Notes: generated by a model from the letters alone, not told the origin. A stretch of DNA of 5,284 bases from Planctomyces sp. (GCA_005809115.1 SYLK01000322.1:1-5284), one strand, 5' to 3'; positions 1-5,222 are shown, counted from the first letter of the stretch. Made by a program: numbers and translations.

Positions 1-106
1 CACGGAATTCACCACCCATGGCTTCTGACGGATCCGGACGATCCGACGAGCCGGATGCCGCAGCTCGCCGGGTATCGACGAGCCCCGGTATTCCACTGGA
101 CGAGGC
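1..106. other. Unassigned upstream flank before folK
   Basis: No gene can be called here. Plus-strand frame 1 is open from base 1 to a TGA at 169-171 and has a GC-rich third codon position by hand count, so it could be the 3' end of an upstream gene. That would require an odd 65-base overlap with folK. Frame 2 closes at TGA 26-28, and an upstream gene ending there would leave a more usual gap of about 78 bases. I recognise no protein family in either frame. The flank has no clear terminator. Confidence 0.3.
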
Positions 107-916
107 ATGCGTGTGGATCCGGTCCGGAGTCTGATTGCTTATGGCGGAAACATTCGGGTCACGCCTGAAACATTTCAGCGGGTGATCGAGTCCCTTGACG
201 CAGCCGGGATTCACACAGTTCAGTTCAGTTCGATTGTGAGGACGCGCCCGATCGGAACTGTGGCCGGTCCCGAGTTTCTCAACGCGGCAGCGCTGGTGGA
301 AACACGGCTCTCGGCCAGTGATCTGCTCAACGAGCTGCACCGGACTGAGGCTGCCTTTGGCCGGGTGCGAACAGTGCACTGGGGGCCGCGAACCCTGGAT
401 CTCGATCTGCTGACGCATGGACAGGAGATCATTGACACGGATGAACTCGTTGTACCGCATCCTGCCATGTGGTACCGCCGGTTTGTGATGGATCCGGTGG
501 CAGAAATCGCCGGCGGTCTGATTCACCCGGTGCAGCAGCTGACGATGCGGGAACTGCAGCTGCGGCTGTGCGATCGACCGCTGAAATTCGAGGTTATCCG
601 GGAGCATTCCGGGGCACCGTCTGATGAGAAACTGCGTGAGAGTCTGGAGCAGCTCTCAAGCCTGGCTCCGTCATCCGACGTGTACTTCGCGGCCGCGAAT
701 GCCAGTTTTCCCCGGGGCGGGGGCGGCGGGAGCCCACCTGTTTTCGGGCGGATCATGCTCGTGGATCAGTCGCGAAGGACGTCTGTCGCCGGCGGAACTC
801 CTCAGAGAAGTCAGCCGCGCAGCGCCGGACAGTTCCTGATTGAAGTTGATGACGATCCGGAGACCGCGAAGGTCGTGAATACGATCGACGAGATCGTGCG
901 CGCCGCTCTTGGCTGA
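107..916 (+). CDS. folK: 2-amino-4-hydroxy-6-hydroxymethyldihydropteridine diphosphokinase (HPPK) with C-terminal extension
   Basis: HPPK transfers pyrophosphate from ATP to 6-hydroxymethyl-dihydropterin, the step before dihydropteroate synthase in cytoplasmic folate synthesis. The family core lies at about residues 8-155. It shows the N-terminal strand and turn (SLIAYGGN, where most members have GSN), the substrate-binding PEFLNA (55-60), E81 with GRVR (85-88), the signature WGPRTLDLD (92-100) whose D98 and D100 match the Mg-binding aspartates of E. coli HPPK, VPHP with H118, and R124/R125. E. coli HPPK is about 159 residues; this protein is 269. Residues 156-269 form an extension I do not recognise. 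It has a polar helix-like part, a run of five glycines (204-208) and an acidic tail ending in a predicted helix. GAGG at 102-105 lies only one base before ATG 107 but seven before the in-frame GTG 113, so GTG 113 may be the true start. No other folate gene is visible. Confidence 0.93.
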   Translation: MRVDPVRSLIAYGGNIRVTPETFQRVIESLDAAGIHTVQFSSIVRTRPIGTVAGPEFLNAAALVETRLSASDLLNELHRTEAAFGRVRTVHWGPRTLDLDLLTHGQEIIDTDELVVPHPAMWYRRFVMDPVAEIAGGLIHPVQQLTMRELQLRLCDRPLKFEVIREHSGAPSDEKLRESLEQLSSLAPSSDVYFAAANASFPRGGGGGSPPVFGRIMLVDQSRRTSVAGGTPQRSQPRSAGQFLIEVDDDPETAKVVNTIDEIVRAALG

Positions 917-928
917 AACCGATTGTGC

Positions 929-976
929 CAGCCGATGGCCGACAGCCGATGGCCGACAGCCGATGGCCGACAACCG
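929..976. repeat. 14-bp tandem repeat between convergent folK and mutM
   Basis: Three exact head-to-tail copies of CAGCCGATGGCCGA (929-942, 943-956, 957-970) are followed by a partial copy, CAACCG, to 976. The array starts 12 bases after the folK stop and ends one base before the mutM stop codon (978-980), so it fills almost the whole gap between two convergent genes. Each unit contains GGCC, and neighbouring units can form only weak hairpins (GGC/GCC around CGACA). It is therefore not a clear intrinsic terminator. It has no spacers, so it is not CRISPR. Copy number may vary between strains through slippage; this is inferred. Confidence 0.95.
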
Positions 977-977
977 C

Positions 978-1829
978 TCATCTCTGGCAAGCACTGCAGA
1001 AAAACGTTGAACGCTGTGCCTGAACCACCCTCTGGATGCACCCCCGGCGGCATTTCGGACAGTCTGCTCCTGCCCGCTGATAAACCTGATGATGATTCTG
1101 ATAGCTGCCCGTCTGATTCAGTGCGTTGCGGTAGGTGCCATCACTCAGCGTTGATCCTTCGTACCGGATCGCTTCGGCAAGCACATGTCGGGCTGCGTGA
1201 CACAGGCGAATTGCCTGCTGGCGACCGAGGTCCTGTGTCCGGCGGAACGGACTGATTCCTGCCAGATGCAGAATTTCACTGGCGTACAGATTCCCGATTC
1301 CGGAAACGACTGCCTGATCCAGCAGGGCCACTTTGATTTCACGATTCGTCCGATGGAGCTGCCGAATCCAGCCCGGGCAATCGAGTGTAAGCGCATCGGG
1401 ACCCAGACGCTCGACCATGGCGTTCAGTCCGCTGTCATCCAGCAGCGTGACAGTCCCCAGGCCACGGCGATCCCAGAACACCAGCGGACAGGACCGTTCG
1501 GATTCCGCCGACAAGTGCCAGCACAGCCTTCGATGTTCCAGCGTCGGGGGGGCTGCCACCAGCAGCAGACCGGTCATTCGTGGCTCAATCACCACGGTTG
1601 TGGCGCGGCTGCCGTCCGGAGTTTCAAGACACAGCAGGATCTTTTTGGCGAGGCGACGGACGTCGGAAATCCGCAACTGGCGCGTGCTGCGACAGAACTT
1701 CGTTCGTCCGGGAGACGTGCGGATGGGTTTCCTGCGGCAGAGACAGAACTCGGTCCGCAGAATTCTGCGACCGATCACATGCTCCCGCACACCGCGGACC
1801 ATCGTCTCGACTTCTGGAAGTTCCGGCAT
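978..1829 (-). CDS. mutM: Formamidopyrimidine-DNA glycosylase / AP lyase (Fpg, MutM)
   Basis: This base-excision repair enzyme removes 8-oxoguanine and formamidopyrimidines from DNA and then nicks the abasic site by beta,delta-elimination. The 283-residue length is normal for the family (E. coli 269). The protein begins with the hallmark MPELPEVE: the N-terminal proline left after Met removal is the Schiff-base nucleophile, and E3 is the catalytic acid. Other landmarks are K62 in RLAKK (matching E. coli K57), M85 in EPRMTG (void-filling Met), the R122-G-L124-G loop, SGIGNLYASE (176-185) with N180 in the helix-two-turn-helix, and a C-terminal zinc finger with C257, C260, C278 and C281 plus R273 in QRSTFFC. 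MPELPEVET and the complete zinc finger favour Fpg over Nei. The loop residue that is Phe in E. coli is Leu124 here. An AGGAG (1839-1843, minus strand) lies nine bases before the ATG and supports the start. The gene diverges from the DUF1598 gene and converges on folK. Confidence 0.97.
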   Translation of the reverse strand: MPELPEVETMVRGVREHVIGRRILRTEFCLCRRKPIRTSPGRTKFCRSTRQLRISDVRRLAKKILLCLETPDGSRATTVVIEPRMTGLLLVAAPPTLEHRRLCWHLSAESERSCPLVFWDRRGLGTVTLLDDSGLNAMVERLGPDALTLDCPGWIRQLHRTNREIKVALLDQAVVSGIGNLYASEILHLAGISPFRRTQDLGRQQAIRLCHAARHVLAEAIRYEGSTLSDGTYRNALNQTGSYQNHHQVYQRAGADCPKCRRGCIQRVVQAQRSTFFCSACQR

Positions 1830-1838
1830 TGCGAGTGG

Positions 1839-1843
1839 CTCCT
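1839..1843 (-). promoter_or_regulatory. Ribosome binding site of mutM
   Basis: On the minus strand AGGAG lies nine bases upstream of the mutM ATG (1827-1829). It is a good Shine-Dalgarno match and fixes the start at the MPELPEVE methionine, which must be N-terminal for catalysis. Confidence 0.8.
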
Positions 1844-2160
1844 GAAAGAGAACTGGACGTGAATTCGCCTGAAAAAAACCGTCAAAACAGATGGAATCTT
1901 ACGTAAAACCAGCCAGATCGTCAGAATGCGATAATTGGTGACAATACGTGCCTCAGGGAATTCGCAGAATATTCTTGACGCTGAGTGTCAGGACGACGAT
2001 GCTATTACCGGAACGGCGGATGATCGGCAATTTTTTGCTCGCGCTGATGTCTGAGGGGGGATTTGCAGGGATTCCCTCAGGCGCCTGCCGCCAAAATGTG
2101 GTGTGTTGCGGTATTTTTGCCGTTGAGTGGACCGGAACCAACTTTTCCCGGAATCTTTGC
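1844..2160. promoter_or_regulatory. Divergent intergenic region and probable leader of the DUF1598 gene
   Basis: About 320 bases separate the mutM ribosome site from that of the DUF1598 gene. The part at 1861-1945 is AT-rich compared with the genes and should hold promoters for both directions. Candidate elements are weak. On the plus strand TTGACG (1975-1980) is followed after 17 bases by the poor -10 candidate GATGCT (1998-2003). GATAAT (1930-1935) resembles a -10 but has no good -35. On the minus strand TTGTCA (complement of 1938-1943) could be a -35 for mutM. TTACGTAA (1899-1906) is a perfect 8-bp palindrome and could bind a regulator. Plus-strand frame 1 stays open from ATG 1948, but the predicted residues look non-coding. 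A hairpin at 2048-2083 is listed separately. Confidence 0.5.
2048..2083 (+). promoter_or_regulatory. Hairpin in the 5' leader of the DUF1598 gene
   Basis: CTGAGGG (2051-2057) and CCCTCAG (2074-2080) form a perfect 7-bp inverted repeat. The stem extends outward through T-G, G-C and T-G pairs (2048-2050 with 2081-2083) and inward by G-T pairs, giving about 10-12 pairs around a loop of about 12-16 bases. It lies about 90 bases before the likely start codon at 2173. No T-run follows, so it is not an obvious intrinsic terminator. A regulatory or stabilising role in the mRNA leader is possible but unproven. Confidence 0.4.
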
Positions 2161-2172
2161 GAGGTCATGCAG

Positions 2173-3906
2173 ATGCGTTCATTCGTCCTGGAAATCTGCC
2201 GCAGTCGCTTTCCGCATGTGGCCGGAAGTGTGGGAAGCGGACTGCGTGTGGCCTGTGGTCTCGCGGTCCTGGCGGCATCCGTTGTGGGCCTGGCGGCCGA
2301 GCAGTCTCCGAGTCCGGACGTGACTCCGGAGTCGTTTCAGGAATCTCAGCGGCTGCGAATTGAAGCTCGCCTTGCTGCGGAGCAGGGTGATTTTGTGGAA
2401 GCCGCTCGGCAGCTGCAGGCAGCAGCCCGAATGCGTGGCGATTTGAATACGGCGGAAGAACTTGGTCGGTCTCAGGCGACACTGCAGGCAGGCGGGGGCA
2501 ACATGTTTGCCCAGTTTGGCCCGCTGATGCAGCTGATTGAAGAGCAGACTTCACCTCCCGCGTTGTGGTCGACAGGATCAGACGAAGAAGGCGGCACGAT
2601 GTCGCAGTATGCCCAGGGAGTTTTTGTGGGTGCGCCGGCCGTGATTGCATCGATTGCGGCTCAGGTTGACAATTCCCGACTGCTGCAGGCCGCGAGCCTG
2701 GCGACGACCAGCAACCAGAATCACGACGTTCGGGCAGCCTCCGAGTTGAGGCTGGTTTCGCTGAACCGGCTGGAGCGGCATGTTCAGCAGCAGCTCGAGA
2801 GCGGGGCTGAGATGACGGATGACGTGTTGTACCTGGCAGGTCTGACCGAAGTCCGCTTTCTGTTTCTGTTCCCGGACAGTGGTGATGTCGTGATCGGGGG
2901 CCCGGCGGGCGAATGGTCGGTTGATCCGAGTGGTCGCGTGCTGAGCGTCTCTTCGCGGCGGCCGACGTTGCACCTGGACGACCTGGTGACGCTGTCTCGA
3001 ACATTTTCATCATCCGGTTCTCGCTTCTTCATGTGTTCGATCGATCCGAAGCGTGAGCAGGTCAAGGCACTGAACGACTACGTCGCGGCGAACCGCAGTC
3101 GCTTAAGCGCCGCAACCGCCGCGAAATGGACCGAATCCCTGCAGGAATCTCTGGGACTGCAGAACGTGATCGTCCAGGGGATCCCTGGAGATTCTCGCGT
3201 GGCTGCCGTGATTCTGGATGCGGATTATCGCATGAAGGAGATCGGTATCGGTCGACGTGAGGGCGTCAGCGGCATGAAAAGCTATTTCGACCTGCTGACC
3301 CGCAGCGAACGAAAAGGCGGCGGCTCAATGGACGCGCTGCGCTGGTGGCTGACCGTGGGTTATGACGCCATCCGGGTATCTCCCGATCGGCGTTCGTTTG
3401 AGCTGACGGGGCGCAGCATTCGGTGTCTGTCAGAGAACCAGTTCGTGCGGGCCGATGGCCAGCGCGAAACCACAGGGAAGGCCGACCGTGCCAATGCGGA
3501 ATTCGCTCGGCTGTTCACGGAGCACCTGCCCCGACTGGCGACCGAGGATGTTGTTTTCGCAGATCTGCAGAACGTTTTCGATCTGGCACTGGTTTCAGCA
3601 CTTCTGCACTCCAGCGGGACAGCCCAGCGGACTGGCTGGAAGGCCTCCACGTTCTCTGCTTCCGGTGATTTTGCAGCGGAATCCGTCGAGGTGCCACGAG
3701 AACTGATGACAGCTGCTGAGTATCGCAGCTATCAGGGTGGAGACGTTGTCATTCAGGTGGCTGGCGGAGTTCGGGCGGACCTGATGGGCGTGGTGGGGGA
3801 TGCTGCGAATTTTGTGCCTGCCGAGGAACTGGTCGGTCAGGCAGTGAGCGCACATCCAGCAGGGCACAGCACGGCGACGTGGTGGTGGGACGCTGCAGAG
3901 CGGTGA
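2173..3906 (+). CDS. Secreted DUF1598-type protein of unknown function
   Basis: The product is a probably exported 577-residue protein, counting from ATG 2173. I chose that start because GAGG (2161-2164) lies eight bases upstream and because it puts a signal peptide at the N terminus: arginines at 2, 10, 12 and 25, a hydrophobic stretch at about 26-42 (VACGLAVLAASVVGLAA), and likely cleavage after AA at 41-42. ATG 2167 is possible but too close to GAGG. Starting at ATG 1948 would bury the signal behind 75 unlikely residues. Residues 58-105 look helical (RLAAEQGDFVEAARQLQAA), like one TPR-type hairpin. About 215-292 matches my recollection of DUF1598: YLAGLTEVRFLF, then FPDSGDVVIGGPAGEW, LHLDDLV and CSIDP. 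Residues 320-415 read as a further folded domain (VQGIPGDSRVAAVILDADYRMKEIGIG). The C terminus carries W570-W572 (WWW). There are no metal-binding or protease motifs, no lipobox and no second membrane segment. Planctomycetes often have several paralogues. Its biochemical role is unknown. Confidence 0.88.
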   Translation: MRSFVLEICRSRFPHVAGSVGSGLRVACGLAVLAASVVGLAAEQSPSPDVTPESFQESQRLRIEARLAAEQGDFVEAARQLQAAARMRGDLNTAEELGRSQATLQAGGGNMFAQFGPLMQLIEEQTSPPALWSTGSDEEGGTMSQYAQGVFVGAPAVIASIAAQVDNSRLLQAASLATTSNQNHDVRAASELRLVSLNRLERHVQQQLESGAEMTDDVLYLAGLTEVRFLFLFPDSGDVVIGGPAGEWSVDPSGRVLSVSSRRPTLHLDDLVTLSRTFSSSGSRFFMCSIDPKREQVKALNDYVAANRSRLSAATAAKWTESLQESLGLQNVIVQGIPGDSRVAAVILDADYRMKEIGIGRREGVSGMKSYFDLLTRSERKGGGSMDALRWWLTVGYDAIRVSPDRRSFELTGRSIRCLSENQFVRADGQRETTGKADRANAEFARLFTEHLPRLATEDVVFADLQNVFDLALVSALLHSSGTAQRTGWKASTFSASGDFAAESVEVPRELMTAAEYRSYQGGDVVIQVAGGVRADLMGVVGDAANFVPAEELVGQAVSAHPAGHSTATWWWDAAER

Positions 3907-4039
3907 GAGGTCGCTGAATAGTTCAGACTTGCCGGGGCGGTGATGCAGGGCTCCTCGGGTCGTCTGACTTCAGCATTCCCTGAGGGTCGTTCGCAGTCTG
4001 CTGGATCTGCCGCGTTTCAGAAAAAAACAGATCCGAGAA

Positions 4040-4075
4040 AACAGGGTGAATCCGCATGAGCGGGTTCACCCTGTT
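4040..4075 (+). terminator. Strong hairpin, probable terminator of the DUF1598 transcript
   Basis: Arms 4040-4055 and 4060-4075 are complementary over 16 bp with a single G-T pair (AACAGGGTGAATCCGC against GCGGGTTCACCCTGTT), closed by the tetraloop ATGA. It lies about 130 bases after the DUF1598 stop codon. The plus-strand tail is GTATTT, a weak U-run. On the minus strand the tail is TT followed by CTCGG, with a further T7 at 4020-4026. No minus-strand gene needs a terminator here, so the plus-strand role is the simplest reading. A role as an mRNA 3'-end stabiliser is the alternative. Confidence 0.65.
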
Positions 4076-4209
4076 GTATTTGATCAGCACCCAGGGCAGT
4101 TCTCATCGGGTCGGTTGTGGGTGCTCCCGGGACCTGGGCGGCGGCGCTGTTCGCACTGAGGCAGTCGGCGATGCTGTTCCGAGACGGCTTCGACTGTTGA
4201 AAAACGTGC

Positions 4210-4305
4210 TCGGCCGCTATCATCTGCGGCAGGTCGCGTTTGCCTGCCGGATCGGGCAGTGCACGCGCGGTTGCCTGCCGCTGAGATGATCCTTCGCGGC
4301 TCAGG
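4210..4305. ncRNA. Candidate structured RNA: nested rod-like fold upstream of cysH
   Basis: Four helices nest inside one another in 96 bases. Helix A is 4210-4218 with 4297-4305 (one mismatch, one G-T pair). Helix B is 4220-4234 with 4275-4291, which is 15 pairs and a 2-base bulge at 4283-4284. Helix C is CGCGT 4236-4240 with ACGCG 4264-4268. Helix D is CTGCC 4245-4249 with GGCAG 4256-4260. A 9-bp direct repeat, TTGCCTGCC (4241-4249 and 4272-4280), allows a competing fold: CGGCAGG 4228-4234 with CCTGCCG 4244-4250, and GGCAG 4256-4260 with CTGCC 4276-4280. I recognise no known riboswitch or RNA family. It could instead be a palindromic repeat element or a chance product of GC-rich DNA. The strand is undetermined; the gene context favours plus, in the cysH leader. 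Confidence 0.35.
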
Positions 4306-4324
4306 GTGTCGGAGACGGCTGGTC

Positions 4325-4367
4325 TGTGTCCCCCTGACGCGGAGCTTGTGTCCCCTGCCGCGTAGCT
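4325..4367. repeat. Two-copy 22/21-bp imperfect tandem repeat before cysH
   Basis: The unit at 4325-4346 (TGTGTCCCCCTGACGCGGAG then CT) is followed directly by a near copy at 4347-4367 that lacks one C and differs at two further bases. ACGCGG (4337-4342) and CCGCGT (4358-4363), one in each copy, also form a perfect inverted repeat. The spacing of about two helical turns and the location 35-75 bases before the leader ORF would suit a paired operator for a regulator of cysH. A recent tandem duplication without function is also possible. Confidence 0.6.
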
Positions 4368-4387
4368 GTCTGAAGTGTGGCAGTAAC

Positions 4388-4394
4388 GGAGAGG
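4388..4394 (+). promoter_or_regulatory. Shine-Dalgarno site of the cysH leader ORF
   Basis: GGAGAGG is the best ribosome site near cysH. It sits seven bases before ATG 4402, the ideal spacing for the short leader ORF. It is 36 bases from the cysH ATG at 4431, too far to serve it directly. The cysH frame has a TGA at 4395-4397 and no start codon between there and 4431, so this site cannot belong to an upstream-extended cysH. Confidence 0.7.
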
Positions 4395-4401
4395 TGAACC
4401 G

Positions 4402-4443
4402 ATGATCTCGTTGTTGACTGGAATCGCAGAATGCCGCGTCTGA
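4402..4443 (+). CDS. 13-residue leader ORF overlapping the cysH start
   Basis: This short ORF encodes MISLLTGIAECRV and ends at TGA 4441-4443. It overlaps the first 13 bases of cysH in another frame. Its strong ribosome site (GGAGAGG, 7-base spacing) contrasts with the poor site of cysH itself (TGGA 4419-4422, eight bases before ATG 4431). The arrangement fits translational coupling, in which ribosomes that stop at 4443 restart at ATG 4431. The peptide contains one cysteine, the end product of the pathway. One Cys codon is a weak basis for sensing, unlike poly-Cys leaders. No terminator lies between it and cysH, so classic attenuation is not supported. No homology is known to me. Confidence 0.45.
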   Translation: MISLLTGIAECRV

Positions 4444-5222
4444 GTCAGGCTGATCTGTTCGAACTGAATCGAGCGTTTGACGAACGTACACCGCAGGAAC
4501 TTCTGTCCTGGTCGCACGAAATCTTTGGCGATCGTCTGGCGGCCATGACATCCATGCAGGAGGCGGGCAACGTAATTTGTCACATGCTTCATGCCATTCC
4601 TCTGGACATGCCGGTCATCTTTGTTGATACCGGCGTGTTGTTTGCGGAAACGCTTGAAACCCGCGACCGGCTGATTTCAGAATATGGACTGGACATCCGC
4701 ACTCTGACGCCCGGGCTGACGATGCAGCAGCAGACGGAGCAATACGGAATTCTCTACCTGTCAGCGGAGGGTCAGAAGCAGTGCTGTGAGATGAGGAAGT
4801 CAGCGCCGCTCGATCAGGTGCGGGGCGATTACGACGCGCTCATTGGAAGCCTGCGGCGGTCCGACGGCGGTCGCCGGGGAACATGTCCGATCCTTGCGAT
4901 CGATACGCGGCTGAACTGCCTGCGTGTGAACCCGCTGGCGAATTTTTCGGACGAACATCTGGACGATTACATCCGGCGAAATCAGGTCATCCTGAATCCG
5001 CTGCATCAGCAGGGGTACAGTACCATCGGATGCAACCGGTGCACGACTCCGGTGCTGCCGGGCGAGCCCAAGCGGGCCGGGCGGTGGCGTCACCTGGGGC
5101 CCTGGTCTGTTTACTGCGGGATCAATCCGACGGATCTTGACCCGGATCGCTCACCGGCAGTTGACTTCCCTCAGGAGCTGATTGATCGAATTCTGGGCCG
5201 GGATACAGATTTCATGATCTAA
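4431..5222 (+). CDS. cysH: Assimilatory adenylyl-sulfate (APS) reductase, 4Fe-4S type, CysH family
   Basis: It reduces adenylyl sulfate to sulfite and AMP with thioredoxin as donor, in the cytoplasm, on the way from sulfate to cysteine. The 263 residues form one PAPS/APS-reductase domain. Visible landmarks are the nucleotide-loop region TSMQEAGNVICHML (40-53), VDTG (65-68) followed by LFAET, CCEMRK (118-123), the LRR...RR segment (141-149), RVNPLANFSDEHL (165-177), NPLHQQGYSTIGCNRCT (189-205) with RAGRWR (215-220), and YCGIN (228-232). C118, C119, C201 and C204 form the complete CC...CxxC cluster motif, which indicates the iron-sulfur enzyme using APS rather than the cluster-free PAPS enzyme. 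C229 is the expected catalytic cysteine, although the usual ECG(I/L)H is YCGIN here. ATG 4431 is the first start after an in-frame TGA at 4395-4397. Its own ribosome site is weak, and the leader ORF overlaps it. No other sulfate-assimilation gene is in view. Confidence 0.95.
   Translation: MPRLSQADLFELNRAFDERTPQELLSWSHEIFGDRLAAMTSMQEAGNVICHMLHAIPLDMPVIFVDTGVLFAETLETRDRLISEYGLDIRTLTPGLTMQQQTEQYGILYLSAEGQKQCCEMRKSAPLDQVRGDYDALIGSLRRSDGGRRGTCPILAIDTRLNCLRVNPLANFSDEHLDDYIRRNQVILNPLHQQGYSTIGCNRCTTPVLPGEPKRAGRWRHLGPWSVYCGINPTDLDPDRSPAVDFPQELIDRILGRDTDFMI

Larger units (their letters stand above)
3907..4401. other. Gene-free region rich in inverted repeats
   Basis: No convincing protein gene lies between the DUF1598 stop and the leader ORF of cysH. 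The open frames on both strands give low-complexity Arg/Ser/Pro/Ala-rich products with no recognisable family, and one starts inside a hairpin loop. The region instead holds a series of inverted repeats: TCAGAC/GTCTGA (3923-3928 with 3962-3967), CCCTGAGGG (3978-3986), GGATCTG/CAGATCC (4003-4009 with 4028-4034), the strong hairpin at 4040-4075, AGCACCCA/TGGGTGCT (4086-4093 with 4118-4125), CAGTCG/CGACTG (4162-4167 with 4191-4196) and the nested fold at 4210-4305. The tandem repeat at 4325-4367 follows. Confidence 0.7.

Noticed and set aside
18..131. Plus-strand ORF of 37 codons starting at ATG 18
   Set aside because: It has no ribosome site, poor third-position GC, and overlaps folK.
929..976. 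CRISPR array
   Set aside because: The copies are directly adjacent with no spacers, and the unit is only 14 bp.
1185..1862. Plus-strand ORF of 225 codons
   Set aside because: It is the antisense shadow of mutM, whose motifs are unambiguous on the other strand.
1948..2172. Longer start (ATG 1948) for the DUF1598 gene
   Set aside because: It adds 75 residues that place the signal peptide internally, has no good ribosome site, and codon choice there looks non-coding.
2173..2302. Lipoprotein signal at Cys28 of the DUF1598 protein
   Set aside because: The residues before it (L-R-V-A-C) do not match a lipobox, and the hydrophobic core follows the cysteine instead of preceding it.
2165..3013. Minus-strand ORF of 282 codons
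   Set aside because: It is the antisense shadow of the DUF1598 gene; the product is rich in Pro, Arg and Ser, typical of a GC-rich shadow frame.
4056..4289. Plus-strand ORF of 77 codons
   Set aside because: Its ATG lies in the tetraloop of the 4040-4075 hairpin, it has no ribosome site, and it runs through the nested inverted repeats. The product matches nothing I know.
4210..4430. SAM or other known sulfur riboswitch before cysH
   Set aside because: I could not find the conserved core motifs or junction layout of a SAM riboswitch; the fold seen is a rod with nested helices.
4017..4592. Minus-strand ORF of 191 codons across the gap and the cysH start
   Set aside because: It is antisense to cysH for its first third, has a low-complexity Ser/Ala/Pro/Arg-rich product with no recognisable motif, and reads through the strong hairpin.
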